Assembly (NCBI GenBank): GCA_030704615.1
Contig: CM060731.1
Span: 38,004,001 to 38,068,000 of the forward strand
Reading direction: 5' to 3'
DNA from: Takakia lepidozioides
Lineage: Eukaryota; Streptophyta; Takakiopsida; Takakiales; Takakiaceae
Length of the DNA: 64,000 bases
Positions 31,153 to 40,619 of the stretch are shown here, one piece after another. A program made the position numbers and the translations under genes. Position 1 is the first letter of the stretch. Each line of letters starts with the position of its first letter. The notes below the pieces were generated by a model. It searched no databases and had not been told where the DNA came from. It worked only from the letters and a program-made list of their open reading frames with translations.

Positions 31153-32553
31153 AGCGAGATGAATGAGCTCAGACTGCAAGTGCATAACATTGCCACAACT
31201 ACTATAGACAATGTCTATAGTAGGATAGCGGAGCTACAAGAGGATGTAGACGGCCTGCAGACTCAGGTGGAGGACCTGACATCAAATATTGACAAGAGAG
31301 TCTTTGTACCTCAGGAGCAACTGATGGCTTCTTATTTACAAGCCAGAACTTTAGCTTTTCAGTCTTCTTCGCAGGGGGTGCAGGAGATGACAATGGTACA
31401 AAAGCCAGTGCCACCAACACCACAACAAGTCACTGTACCAGTAGCTGACCTTGTTGTTACTACAGCCACACCACAGCCACCACAGCCTGAAGTATGGGGG
31501 AATGCTGCTTTTAACCCACCTAAAACTCATGCTGCACGGGAGTACAGTCGGGCTATGATTATGCCCTTCAACCAAATCATTGTGTTGGATTTGGCTTGGA
31601 AGGAATTTAGTCCTCCGCAGTCGTTGGCACATTACTATCAAATCATGCGCATTTGGCTGCCAGTGGCAACTAGGACTAAAGTTCTTCCGAACAATCGACC
31701 AATTGAGGATCATCACATTGCGCAGTACTGGCATGAGGCAAGTACCATGTTGAAGGAATTAATTGCCTTCCAAGTTGTACATGGATTCATTTATACCAAG
31801 ACCAAAGAGGTAGCAAGTATTGTCATGGGCTGCGGGTTATACTACGTTGCTTGTTTTCTGGCACGTTATCACATTGAGCAGCAGAAGATGCAAACGCGCT
31901 TTCTGAGTTATTCCAGTGGGGATCATTGGGTCTTACCTTCAGTGTCACCTCATATGTACCTATATGAGGCAAAAGTTATGATGCAAAAGGATTCTCAGAT
32001 TCGTTCATGGTTTCATGCGGCCTGGAACAATTTGTCAACACAGAAATTCGGCCCTGACGATATTTTCTTTAAGGGACATGAGGCATGGAAATACTTGCAC
32101 AATTCACAAGTCATTGATACCCCACTCACCTGGACAGACAAGGAACTCAGGGTCTTCACCAATTTTTCCATTCAGCGCTTACAACAAGTTTTACAGTTTA
32201 AACTTCCAGACATGGTGGGACAACATTGTATGCCCCAGAGGATTCCACAAAAAGTTCGGCCGTTAAAACACCTGAGAGGCGATGAGGATTCTGATACAAC
32301 TGTTTCTTCAGCGGACTCTTTTGACATGGCAGAGGACTATGCAATTCAGATGGCAGAGAAGAAGCGACGAGGGTCTCCTATGCCTGAAAGATTACCTCGA
32401 TATCAGCCTCCAGAGGGACTGACATATCCAGGTAGTGTTCAATCATCTCTGTCAACTAGTGACAGACCTCGGGCTCGCACACAGAGTCCTTCACGAGACT
32501 CTCAACGTCAAAAGGGTGCTCGCTCACAAATGTTTGCTAATCCCAAACAGTAA
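31153..32553 (+). CDS. aORF C-terminal part of element D (open, 464 aa)
   Basis: The frame is open from NELRLQVHNIATTTIDNVYSR to a TAA at 32551-32553, 38 bases before the 3' LTR. Order: a coiled-coil end (RIAELQEDVDGLQTQVEDL); a Pro/Val/Thr linker; a globular domain with AREYSRAMIMPFNQI, KEFSPPQSLAHYYQIMRIWL, EDHHIAQYWHEASTMLKEL, GCGLYYVACFLARYHIEQQ, SGDHWVLPSVSPHMYLY and FKLPDMVGQHCMPQRIP; an acidic patch; and a basic RG/SP-rich tail. The Met at 31159 is internal; the real start is 23844. No catalytic motif is evident. The best reading is a structural or nucleic-acid-associated accessory protein of the element, but this is a guess. Confidence 0.7.
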   Translation, partial: SEMNELRLQVHNIATTTIDNVYSRIAELQEDVDGLQTQVEDLTSNIDKRVFVPQEQLMASYLQARTLAFQSSSQGVQEMTMVQKPVPPTPQQVTVPVADLVVTTATPQPPQPEVWGNAAFNPPKTHAAREYSRAMIMPFNQIIVLDLAWKEFSPPQSLAHYYQIMRIWLPVATRTKVLPNNRPIEDHHIAQYWHEASTMLKELIAFQVVHGFIYTKTKEVASIVMGCGLYYVACFLARYHIEQQKMQTRFLSYSSGDHWVLPSVSPHMYLYEAKVMMQKDSQIRSWFHAAWNNLSTQKFGPDDIFFKGHEAWKYLHNSQVIDTPLTWTDKELRVFTNFSIQRLQQVLQFKLPDMVGQHCMPQRIPQKVRPLKHLRGDEDSDTTVSSADSFDMAEDYAIQMAEKKRRGSPMPERLPRYQPPEGLTYPGSVQSSLSTSDRPRARTQSPSRDSQRQKGARSQMFANPKQ

Positions 32554-32569
32554 ACCGTGAGGACACGGC

Positions 32570-32591
32570 TTTTTGAGAGGGGAAGGGGTAA
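32570..32591 (+). other. Polypurine tract of element D
   Basis: TTTTTGAGAGGGGAAGGGGTAA directly precedes TGTTAGAGGACTG of the 3' LTR. Confidence 0.85.
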
Positions 32592-33160
32592 TGTTAGAGG
32601 ACTGCCAGGGACTTCGGCACTTTTATGAGTTCTGTGGGGTCTGGGACTTAGACATTTTTATGGGTTCCAAAGGGTACCCTTATTTTTTTACATAGACCAG
32701 TCATAGCCCATCACAGTCACACAGCCAGTCACAGCTTAACACAGCCGACACAGCCCATCACAGTCACAGAGCCAGTCACAGCTTAACACAGCCGACACAG
32801 CCCGACACATTCGCACAGCCAGTCACAGCTTAACACAGCCGACACAGCCCGACACAGTCGCACAGCCAGTCACAGCTCGACACAGCCCGACACAGCTCGA
32901 CACAGCCCGACACAGCCCGTCACAGTCCAACACAGCCCGTCACAGCCCGACACAGCCGCCACAGCTTTGCACAACCCTACACAGCCCGCCACAGCCTGAT
33001 ACAGCCAGTCACAGCTTGGCACAACTGGGGAACAGTTACCATTGGCAGGGAATGACTGTGGGGGAACGACATTTGAAAAAGGAACGTGTACTACAGAGAT
33101 AACGGTTAGTTAGGAAAGCGGTTAGAACGGCTAGTAAAGAGATAAAGCGGGAAGCGGGGT
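32592..33160 (+). repeat. 3' LTR of element D, truncated
   Basis: It begins TGTTAGAGGACTGCC, contains the GGGTACCCTTA block and a long CACAGCC-type tandem repeat (about 32697-33010), then the AACGACTGTGGGGGAACG and GGTTAGTTAGGAAAGCGG segments. It breaks near 33160, where family M sequence starts. The distal ~450 bp with the gag ATG are missing. Confidence 0.85.
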
Positions 33161-33177
33161 TTCCATCACTAGGGGCA

Positions 33178-34101
33178 TTGGCTACACCTTCAGCAAGCAG
33201 CAGTGGGACTAGTGAGACTGGTGGTACCGTAGCTACGACGTCCACCCAAGCCACTACCGCACCAGCTCCAGTACCCGTGCCCGCCTTCAACCCCGTTGTG
33301 GAGTTCTTCAGAGAGTTGAGAGGGAACTACCAAGGGGTGAGGACAAAGAAGTTGCGGAGCTTGCAAGAGTTCCAACGGAAGCCTACTAAGAGCTTGAGGG
33401 AGGCTTTCACTCGCATGAGGCGCTTGATAAATGTAACCCAAGGGATTACGGAAGCTCAGGCAGTCCAATTCTGGTATGGGGTATTGGACAAGGAGCTGAG
33501 GAGAAGGGTGCTAGATGCAACTCTCCTACAAGCGGCCCAACCCACTTTAGCAAATGTGTTTTTGTTGGCAGAGCGGATAGAGCTCAACATGGTGGAGGAA
33601 TGAGTGGTCATGGTGGGATTTGCTAAGGAGACACCATGGGGTAGTGGTGCTCCTAGTCAACCATTACCCCAACGTGCTCAAGGCAACAAGGGGGTCCAGG
33701 TGAAGCCCAGGGAAGGACAGAGAGGACCTCAGATGCAGGGGTCTCTCCCTTTATTTGTAGACCAACAACGGGCGGAGGTGGTGTGTTGGACATGTGGAGG
33801 ACCCCATGTCAAGAAGGATTGCCCAGAGGGAGGGAAAGGGCCGGCACATGCACAACCTGCACAGTTGCAGTGTGGGCATTGTGGCAAGCACGGGCATGGA
33901 GAGGCCCAGTGTTATGGTTTGCATCCTGAGTTGCGCCCATGCCAGTTCCAAGGGAACAATGGTGGCGAGGGCAAGGTGGAGCAGCCCAGAGAGGACAAGG
34001 TGGCCAGGCACGAGGTGCAGGCCAAGGGCAAGCTCAACATGGCCAAGGACCCGGAGGTCAGGGTGTTGACCAAGGCATGGCCAACCGGCTTCAGTAGCTA
34101 G
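33178..34101 (+). pseudogene. gag of element G1
   Basis: Capsid-type sequence (NPVVEFFRELRGNYQGV, LQEFQRKPTKSLREAFTRM, FWYGVLDKELRRRVLD) is followed by a Gln/Gly-rich stretch and two zinc knuckles: CWTCGGPHVKKDC (one residue short of the CCHC spacing) and a standard CGHCGKHGHGEAQC. One in-frame TGA at 33601 interrupts it; the frame is otherwise continuous to the TAG at 34099. The N-terminus is cut by the junction with D. It is unrelated in sequence to gag of family T. Confidence 0.85.
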
Positions 34102-34118
34102 AGCAGAGGCTCGTTGCC

Positions 34119-35692
34119 ATGGCTACAGCTCAGGTGGTACCGGATCCAAGGCCGGATGGTCCACCTCTGGCTCCTGAGGGAGAAGATATGGGAGATATGG
34201 GATTCATGTACGGGGCAGCACTACCACTAGTGCAAGTGGAGTCGGCGGCAACAGTGACCCGAGGAGCAGCACGAGTTCCTGAGCCACGAGGTTGGATCCA
34301 CAGCGTGGGGAAGCAAGCCGTCAGGCCAGGCTTCCTCAGTCATTCACATTGGTGGAGACAGTGTCGACACCATCCATGGCACCTAGTTCTCGCCCGAGTG
34401 CTACCGAGGCGGAGATTACTATGCCATTGGGGAGAGTTACCTGACTACAGACACAAGCAGCACACACAAGAGGTCCTTTTGGATTGATGGTCGGCCAAAT
34501 CCTCCATGGGTCATGACACAAGGTCAAGGACAATGTGGTGAGGGCACATTCTTCGACCTATTTCAGCCTGTTTTGCCCTCTCATCAGACTCAGCCCTGAG
34601 ATGCATATTGAATTCTGTACGTTAGCTCGTTGGGTACCATGATTTGGTATTCTTCATGATGTTTACAAGGTTTTTGGTAGAGTAGCACCACTACCTGCTG
34701 CCAAGGCTACGACAGCTAGTGTGCTGCTAGGGGCGGCCACATCTGTGTGCCAGGCTCCATTGTTCTCGGCTACCATGATTGCGATGCCGGGGGTAAGACC
34801 AGCTGAGGTGTTCATGCTGGCAGCTACACTCTGTAAGAGTGGGGATGTTACTTCATCTTCTGCGGAGATAGTGGGAGGTGTAGTGCCGGAAAGATCCTCG
34901 GATTTGAGGGTCAAGATTGCCACAGCAGCGCCATGGCAAAGTGCAGCTGCCAGGTTGATGGAGCTGCCAGCTAGGCCAGCCATTGAGCGCGCCATGGTGA
35001 CACCTGGAATTGTCATGTTAGACAACCAGGATGACATTTTCTGTTTGAGTGAACCGGCAGGCAAGAGGTACCGCCCACTGTGGGTCTTGTTGGACTCGGG
35101 AGCTCAGCCATTGATGCTGGGCAGAGCTGCCATTGCAGGCTTGGGCCTCACAGAGGCGGATATGGAGCCTTGTCCTTTCCAGATACAGACGTCTCTGGGA
35201 GGATCGGAGCAGGCTCGGGGCATGACACGGCGTGAGTTGGCTATCAGACCACGGCCGGATCACCCTACAGATGGCTCAGTGATGCGAGCCAAGGCCATTG
35301 TGACAGACGTGGTCTCGTACAATGTCCTGGTTGGTGGGGCAGTGTTGTACCCCATGGGCTTCACCCTGGATTTTTGGGAGGCGTCAGCTTTCTATAGGCC
35401 TGGATGGCAGTTAGGGGAGGGTCGGCGTGTGCAGCTCCCTGTGACGTTCATAGGAGGAGTTGCGGTTGCCCAGCGAGGCAAGATGTCGACACTAGCAGCA
35501 TTCACAGCTGCAGTGAGTTGGCCTGGAGAGTTGCTTGAGGGCAACGCTCATTCAGAGGATGTGTCACCTCCGGTAGAGCAGGATGACATGTATGGTATGG
35601 CGGAGTTGCCTGCCATGGTTGCTCAGACTCCATTGTGGGGCACGAGCAAGGATTTGCAGCGGGTTGCTGATCGACGGGTGCAACAAGCCTAG
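34119..35692 (+). pseudogene. Protease region of element G1
   Basis: The Ala/Thr/Val-rich linker from 34690 leads into a retropepsin with LWVLLDSGAQPLMLGRAAI (catalytic DSGA) and NVLVGGAVLYPMGFTLDFW (second half of the fold). The frame reaches a TAG at 35690, where G2 has TGG, and continues straight into the methyltransferase. About 240 bp near 34443-34682 have no counterpart in G2 and look like a small insertion that broke the linker frame. Confidence 0.85.
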
Positions 35693-37054
35693 GTGGAGGC
35701 TTTTGTACCATCAGGAGAGGAGGAGAGTGTGGGTACTGCACCAGGACCACCTCAGTTGTCTCCATTGGACACCACACCTATTGTGTGGCAGTATCCGGAT
35801 GAAGGCATTTGTCTTCTAGACTTGTTTGGTGGGATCAGCACCGGATTGACTACTGTGTTACAGGCAGGTGTTCGAGTTCGGCGTTACCTGTATGTGGAGA
35901 GGGATGAGACTACACGACGCGTTTCACTTCGCCATGTTGCTCAGTTGGTGCTGCAATACCCTGAGTTGTTGCCGGTGTCTGCAGTTCGTGGATATCAGTA
36001 GGCCTTGCCAGCAGACATTTCGTTGTTGGGGGCGCAAGATTTGGAGCGGGTTGGCTCCATTGATCTGGTAGTGGCAGGTTGGCCCTGCCAAGGGCATTCA
36101 TTAGCCGGGCATGGCAATGGATTGCGAGACTCAAGGTCGGGTTTGTTTTGGGAGATGGTGCGGGTTTTGCGCCACTTACAGCTTCATCAAGCTGTATCTC
36201 CAGCATACATCTTGGAGAATGTGCCACTAATGGGTGATTCTCAGGCCAGGGTGATGGCCAGTGTGCATCAAGTCCAATCGTGGCTTGGGTCAGCAGTGTT
36301 GCTAGATGCAGCTGCAGTGGGGTCACAGGCTCATCGTCCACGACTATGGTGGACTAACTTGATGTCACTTGCACTACTCAAGCGTGCATTTGATGGGGTG
36401 CAGCGGCCACCAAACCTGACGGTGGATAGCATTTTGGACACAGGGAGGCAGTCTCAGCGTGTGAGACACGATGACCGTTCGCTTTTGGCAGTGGTCAACA
36501 GGATAGGTCAACCACGAGCAACATTACCTACACTGCTCATCTTCCCAGAATCGCATGCTTTCCGGGATAGTGGACCTGGTCTCCTGTGGGATGCTCAGTT
36601 GCAGCAGTTAGTGGAGCCTAATGTTGACGAGCGTGAGCGGGCGATGGGTTTTACCACTGGTACCATGGCGGTGCCGTCTCTTTCTGAGGCATCACGTCGT
36701 CAGGTGTTGGGGCAAACAATGGATCTCAATTGCTTGACTTGGATTATTAGCTTGGCTATGGCTGAGCAGCGTAGAGTGCGGCGTATACTTCTCTCGATGG
36801 TCTCTTTGCCTACCGAGACGGTACAGGCAGTGAGTGGGGGCGAGCATGTGAGGACCATGGGGTGCAGGCATCCATGGCACACGTGGGAGGTGCTCGAGGT
36901 TCAGAGGGAGTTGGCAGCCAAGGCGGCGGTGATGGATGAGGTTGGGGATTTTTCTCAGGTTGAGGAAGTCCTCGAGGATGAGATGATGGGGCAGGATGAG
37001 GCCTTATCATTGACTGAGCAGGTAGGGAGTACTGCTCAAGAGGTTGCAACATAG
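35693..37054 (+). pseudogene. C5-cytosine DNA methyltransferase domain of element G1
   Basis: Motif I is DLFGGISTGL (35819-35848, SAM binding). Motif II-like YVERDE follows, then motif IV GWPCQGHS with the catalytic Cys (36083-36091), motif VI ENV (36215-36223), motif VIII QAHRPR (36326-36343) and a C-terminal motif IX/X-like stretch (RQVLGQTMDLNCLTWI). Spacing and the SGLFWEM, ENVPLMG and AHRPRLWWTNL blocks resemble DNMT3/DRM-type enzymes, while PCQ is the form used by most other C5-MTases, so subfamily is open. The domain has no separate start: it is in frame with protease upstream. One TAG (35999) interrupts it. The expected product would methylate cytosines in nuclear or element DNA; activity is inferred from motifs only. 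All catalytic residues are present in this copy. Confidence 0.9.
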
Positions 37055-37060
37055 CAACCA
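37052..37060 (+). promoter_or_regulatory. Leaky-stop motif UAG-CAA-CCA between methyltransferase and RT (G1)
   Basis: The MTase frame ends TAG CAA CCA and RT continues in the same frame. The six bases after the stop fit CARYYA, the context that drives readthrough of the TMV replicase UAG. The identical nine bases stand at the same place in G2 (53396-53404), while other stops in the two copies are not shared. It is the likely control point setting the ratio of gag-side products to RT/integrase. Confidence 0.65.
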
Positions 37061-38560
37061 CTGGACGCGTCCTCTATCTCTAAGCCCACTGGACTTAAGG
37101 TTGCAGTTACGGAGGACAATTGGGAGCCTGACATTGGACCCATTATCACCGGAGGAGAGAGACAACGTATACGGCGGTTCCTGAGGGCTTACAGGAATTG
37201 CTTTGCCTTCAGTTTGAAGGACTTGGGAGCACTGAAGGGTCAAGAGATCCGTATTGCGTTGGCCACTGACACGCCAATCTTTTGGAGACCCTATAGATAC
37301 AGTGACATGGAGAGGTCTTTGATTCAGATGAGGACTCAAGATCTCTAGGAGGCAGCTTTGGTGGAGCTCTCTGGTAGAGAGTATGCTTCATCCAGAGTGA
37401 TGTCAGCCAAGAAGGATATCTATGGCAATTGGACGGAGAGACGTATGTGCGGTGATTACCGGCCTGCAAATCGTCAGACCAAGTCCGATTAGTATGTCAT
37501 GCCAACACCAGAGGAGATCTTTGATGCCATCGGGCATGCTAAGGTCTTTAGCACTTTGGATTTACGATCCGGATATCACCAGTTGCCAATCAAGGAGGCG
37601 GACAAGCAGAAGACGACATTTTGGGGGATCAATGAGCACGGCAAGGATTGCCTATATCAGTGGCGGTTCTTACCATTTGGGCTTAAGAACACTCCTGCAG
37701 AGTTTCAGAGAGTCATGGATAGGATTCTAGCAGGGGTGGACTTTGCTTAGTGTTACATAGATGACATCATCATCTTTAGTGCTACGGTGGAGGAGCATGA
37801 GAGACACCTTCAGGTGGTATTGGAGCGCTTGAGAGCGCATGGATTGAAGTTGCATCCAGGGAAGTGCAAGTTTTTCCACAACCAGATTGAGTATCTGGGT
37901 CACATGATACATCCTGGAGGATTGGGGGTACAGCAGACTAAGGTAGAGGCCATTGCACAAATTCCACGCCCCACGGACGTGAGCCAAGTTCGAGCTTTCA
38001 TGGGGTTGGCAAACTATTATAGACGGTTTGTCAAGGGATTTAGTGCCATTGCAAAGGCTCTAACCAAGCTGACCAAGGTAGACCAAGAGTGGCAGTGGGA
38101 AGATGAGCAGGAACGAGCTTTTCAAGAGCTCAAGGCAAGGTTGACTTCGGCGCCTATCCTGAGACGACCTATCAGGGGGTGTCCCTTTCAGCTGCATACG
38201 GATTGGAGCATGTTGGGGCTTGGAGCGGTGCTCACATAGGTGGATGATGAGGGGAGAGAGTTCGTAGTGGCTTATGCTAGCCGCTCGAACAACGCTGCAG
38301 ATGCTAAGTATAGCTCAGATGAGGGAGAGTGCTTAGCTGCAGTGTGGGCCGTGGCACACTTCAGGTGTTATCTATATGGCAATCTCTTCACCTTTGTCAC
38401 GGATCACCAGCCACTCAAGTGGTTGATGGAGTCAGACAAGCTTACAGGGAAGCTTGCACGGTGGGCACTCATACTCCAGGAGTATGACTTTCAGGTTGTG
38501 CATCGACCGGGTTTGGTCAATCGGGATGCGGATGGATTGAGTCGCAATCCATGCACGAGC
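37055..38560 (+). pseudogene. Reverse transcriptase-RNase H of element G1
   Basis: RT blocks: DYRPANRQTKSD, FSTLDLRSGYHQLPIKE, WRFLPFGLKNTPAEFQRVM, the active site YIDDIIIF and LHPGKCKFF…YLGHMI; thumb FMGLANYYRRFVKGFS. RNase H blocks: HTDWSMLGLGAVLT, DEGECLAAVWAVAHFRCYL, VTDHQPLKWLM and RDADGLSR. It is in frame with the methyltransferase across the TAG at 37052. Secondary TAG stops are at 37346, 37490, 37748 and 38237, where G2 codes Trp, Arg, Arg and Gln. Confidence 0.9.
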
Positions 38561-40002
38561 CAGCAGGATGACACTGGAGCTCAGTGGCATGGTGAGACGG
38601 ACGAGGAGATGGTGCCGGGATGGCACGCATCTGCATTTTTGTGTATCTTGGCATCGGAAGGTCAGGTTGGACCTACAACAGGGATGACTGTAGATGGAGT
38701 GTCTGAGGACCCTGAGGCTAGTGATGAGCCAGGTGGTGCCAGAGATATATATGAGGATTTGGCTGTGTTGGACTACCTCCGTACAGGAGACACGACAACC
38801 ACTGTGACTGCCAGGGAGAGGGATCGGATCCTGCAACGAGCCAAGAGATTCAAGTGGGAGGGGATACACCTGCTCCGAGTATGGGAGGATGGTCGGGTGA
38901 GGATTGTGCCTCACCCCACACAGCGTGCACGGTTGGTGCGGCTTGCCCATGAGGAGTTGGGGCAAATTGGAGTGCGATGCACTCACAGTTTACTGCAGGG
39001 GCAGTATTGGTGGCATGGTATGCATAAAGAGGTGCAACAGTTTGTGGCTAGGTGCATGGTGTGTGACATGGTGTGTGCTTTATTCAACACCCCTACACCA
39101 TAGTTGCATCCTTTACCAATCATGGGATTGGGCTACAGGTGGAGTCTTGACTTCGCAGGACCGTTGCCACTGACTATGTGCCACCACAGATATGTGTTGG
39201 TGATGGTGGAGCACTTCTCCAAGTGGATTGAGTTGGTTTCATTGCTTGACAAGGCTAGTGAGGGGGCTGCGTATGCATTCTTGGATCGTGTGCTTAGCCG
39301 ATTCGGTGCTCCAGCTGAGGTACTCACGGAGAGAGTTCTTGGGGGAGTTTCAGGCTTTGTGTGATAAAGCCTTGATAGACCACCGCACCACTTCTCGAGA
39401 TCATCCTGAGGCCAATGGCTTGGCAAAGAGAGTTGTTCAGACGGTGAAGAGGGGTTTGCGCAAGTATGGCTTGTAGAAGGGACACCTAGGAGATTGGGAT
39501 CTTCAGGTACCTTGGTTAGCCATGGGCTACAGGTTCAGCAAGCAAGCATCACTTGCCTCCTTCTCACCATATTTCTTTCTCCTTGGCTGAGAGCCGGATT
39601 TGCCTGTAGCCATTCGTAGGGACACTGCTCAAGTCCTTAACCTTGACAATCCGGACATGGGTACGTGCATGTGATCAGCGTGCAGAGTTGTTCAAGAAAG
39701 TTATGCCCATGGCTTTTGAGAACCTGACCATTGCACAACACCGTGATATGTTGAGGTATGCCATTATACGTGGTGGAGGATATCGTCCTGGGGTTTGGAG
39801 GTTTAGCCCTGGTGACTATGTTTATTTGCAGCAGACTGCCCCTACGACCCTGGATGTCACTGGATGTCAGGGCGTGTTATTCTGAGGGTTCGAGAGGTGT
39901 TGCCCTCAGGAGTCCTGATCTTGGAGGGCCGGGATGGCATGACTTGGAAACACCATGTGCGTAATTGTGCGCCATGTCACCTTCCCAATGTTGATGGCAG
40001 AG
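38561..40002 (+). pseudogene. Integrase of element G1
   Basis: The zinc finger is visible (HEELGQIGVRCTH with CMVCDMVC), then LDFAGPLPLTM with the first catalytic Asp. An 8-bp deletion at about 39333 removes the second Asp (G2 has VLTDQRREFL) and shifts the frame. DHPEANGLAKR keeps the catalytic Glu in the shifted frame. Stops at 39101 and 39474 are CAA/CAG-to-TAG changes relative to G2. The C-terminal domain (GDYVYLQQTAPTTLD, REVLPSGVLILEGRD) leads into the PHD finger. Confidence 0.85.
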
Positions 40003-40184
40003 TTGACCCAAACTTGGCAGTGGTACCTGCAGGTTTGAGGTGCATGCTCTGTGGGTCTGCCAAAGGGGCAGCCACCATGTTGGTGTATGATCGATGCTCA
40101 AGAGGTTGGCATATGGGATACTTGACACCACCTCTTGAGAGGGTTCCTGATGGAGATTGGTTATGTCCACACTGCTTGGGATAG
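40003..40184 (+). pseudogene. PHD finger at the integrase C-terminus of G1, two zinc ligands lost
   Basis: The last ~60 codons read as a PHD finger: CMLCGS, an aromatic/hydrophobic core, RCSRGWHMG, then GDWLCPHC, spaced as Cys4-His-Cys3. Compared with G2, two ligands are Tyr (VYDRC for VCDRC, MGYL for MGCL), so zinc binding is probably lost here. PHD fingers read histone H3 tails. At this position it would play the targeting role that a chromodomain plays in chromoviruses. Confidence 0.85.
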
Positions 40185-40431
40185 TGGCAGTGGACATGAC
40201 TAGAGGCAGCTAACAAGACATGGGAGGCCAAGCTCATAGGAGTCAATACACGAGATCCCAAGCTCAAGTTCACAGGTTGCAAGACGGCGACTAACGATGG
40301 GGCAACTCTTGCACCCGGCCTCTTGATCTATCGAGTTTGAGTGTAGTAGGGACAGTGGTGGAGGACTTAGTGAGGCTACGGTCACTATCACATCTTGTGG
40401 CTACCTGGACTTAGAGGGACCTAAGCACTAG

Positions 40432-40619
40432 CTAGGGGGGAGATTGTGTGGACTAGCGACTGCCATAGTAGGCAGCATAGTGGCAGCCTAGTGACTGACT
40501 AGTTGTAGCCTAATGGTTGGACTAGTGGTGGACTAGTAGTATACTAGTGTGTGGTGTGCACATGTGTTGTGTGGTTTTGGACAGCGATGTAGTTGTGTAG
40601 CGATATGTATGCGCATGAC
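40432..40619 (+). repeat. Polypurine-like tract and truncated 3' LTR of G1
   Basis: CTAGGGGGGAGAT precedes TGTGTGGACTAG at 40445. The end matches G2's LTR (ATGT-GTTGTGTAGCGATA and GTATGCGCATGAC). At about 40619 the 120-bp tandem array interrupts it. The 250 bp between the PHD stop and this tract look untranslated. Confidence 0.65.

Larger units (their letters stand above)
19076..33160 (+). mobile_element. Element D: mosaic plus-strand family T element
   Basis: Order on plus: truncated nucleocapsid, protease, an inserted LTR fragment (20386-20707), RT, a deletion removing RNase H and most of integrase, integrase C-terminus, internal tandem repeat, ORFX, aORF N-terminal part, a 5.4-kb opposite-strand block (element E), aORF C-terminal part, polypurine tract and a 3' LTR truncated at ~33160. 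Its 5' LTR, leader and capsid are absent. It is a composite of at least three rearrangements, or possibly an assembly join. Confidence 0.8.
33161..40619 (+). mobile_element. Element G1: family M Ty3/gypsy element with DNA methyltransferase and PHD finger
   Basis: Order on plus: gag with two zinc knuckles, protease, C5-cytosine methyltransferase, leaky-type TAG, RT, RNase H, integrase, PHD finger, polypurine-like tract and a truncated 3' LTR. The 5' LTR is missing; the left edge is the broken LTR of D. From 34721 to 39364 every domain lies in the same frame, interrupted only by point stops, so the ancestral element had one very long PR-MTase-RT-IN frame. An 8-bp deletion in integrase and about nine stops make it inactive. 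A second copy is at 50506-56647. Confidence 0.9.

Noticed and set aside
36083-36091. Methyltransferase as a bacterial restriction-modification gene or contamination
   Set aside because: It lies in frame between retroelement protease and RT in two copies and is decayed in the same manner as the rest of the element.
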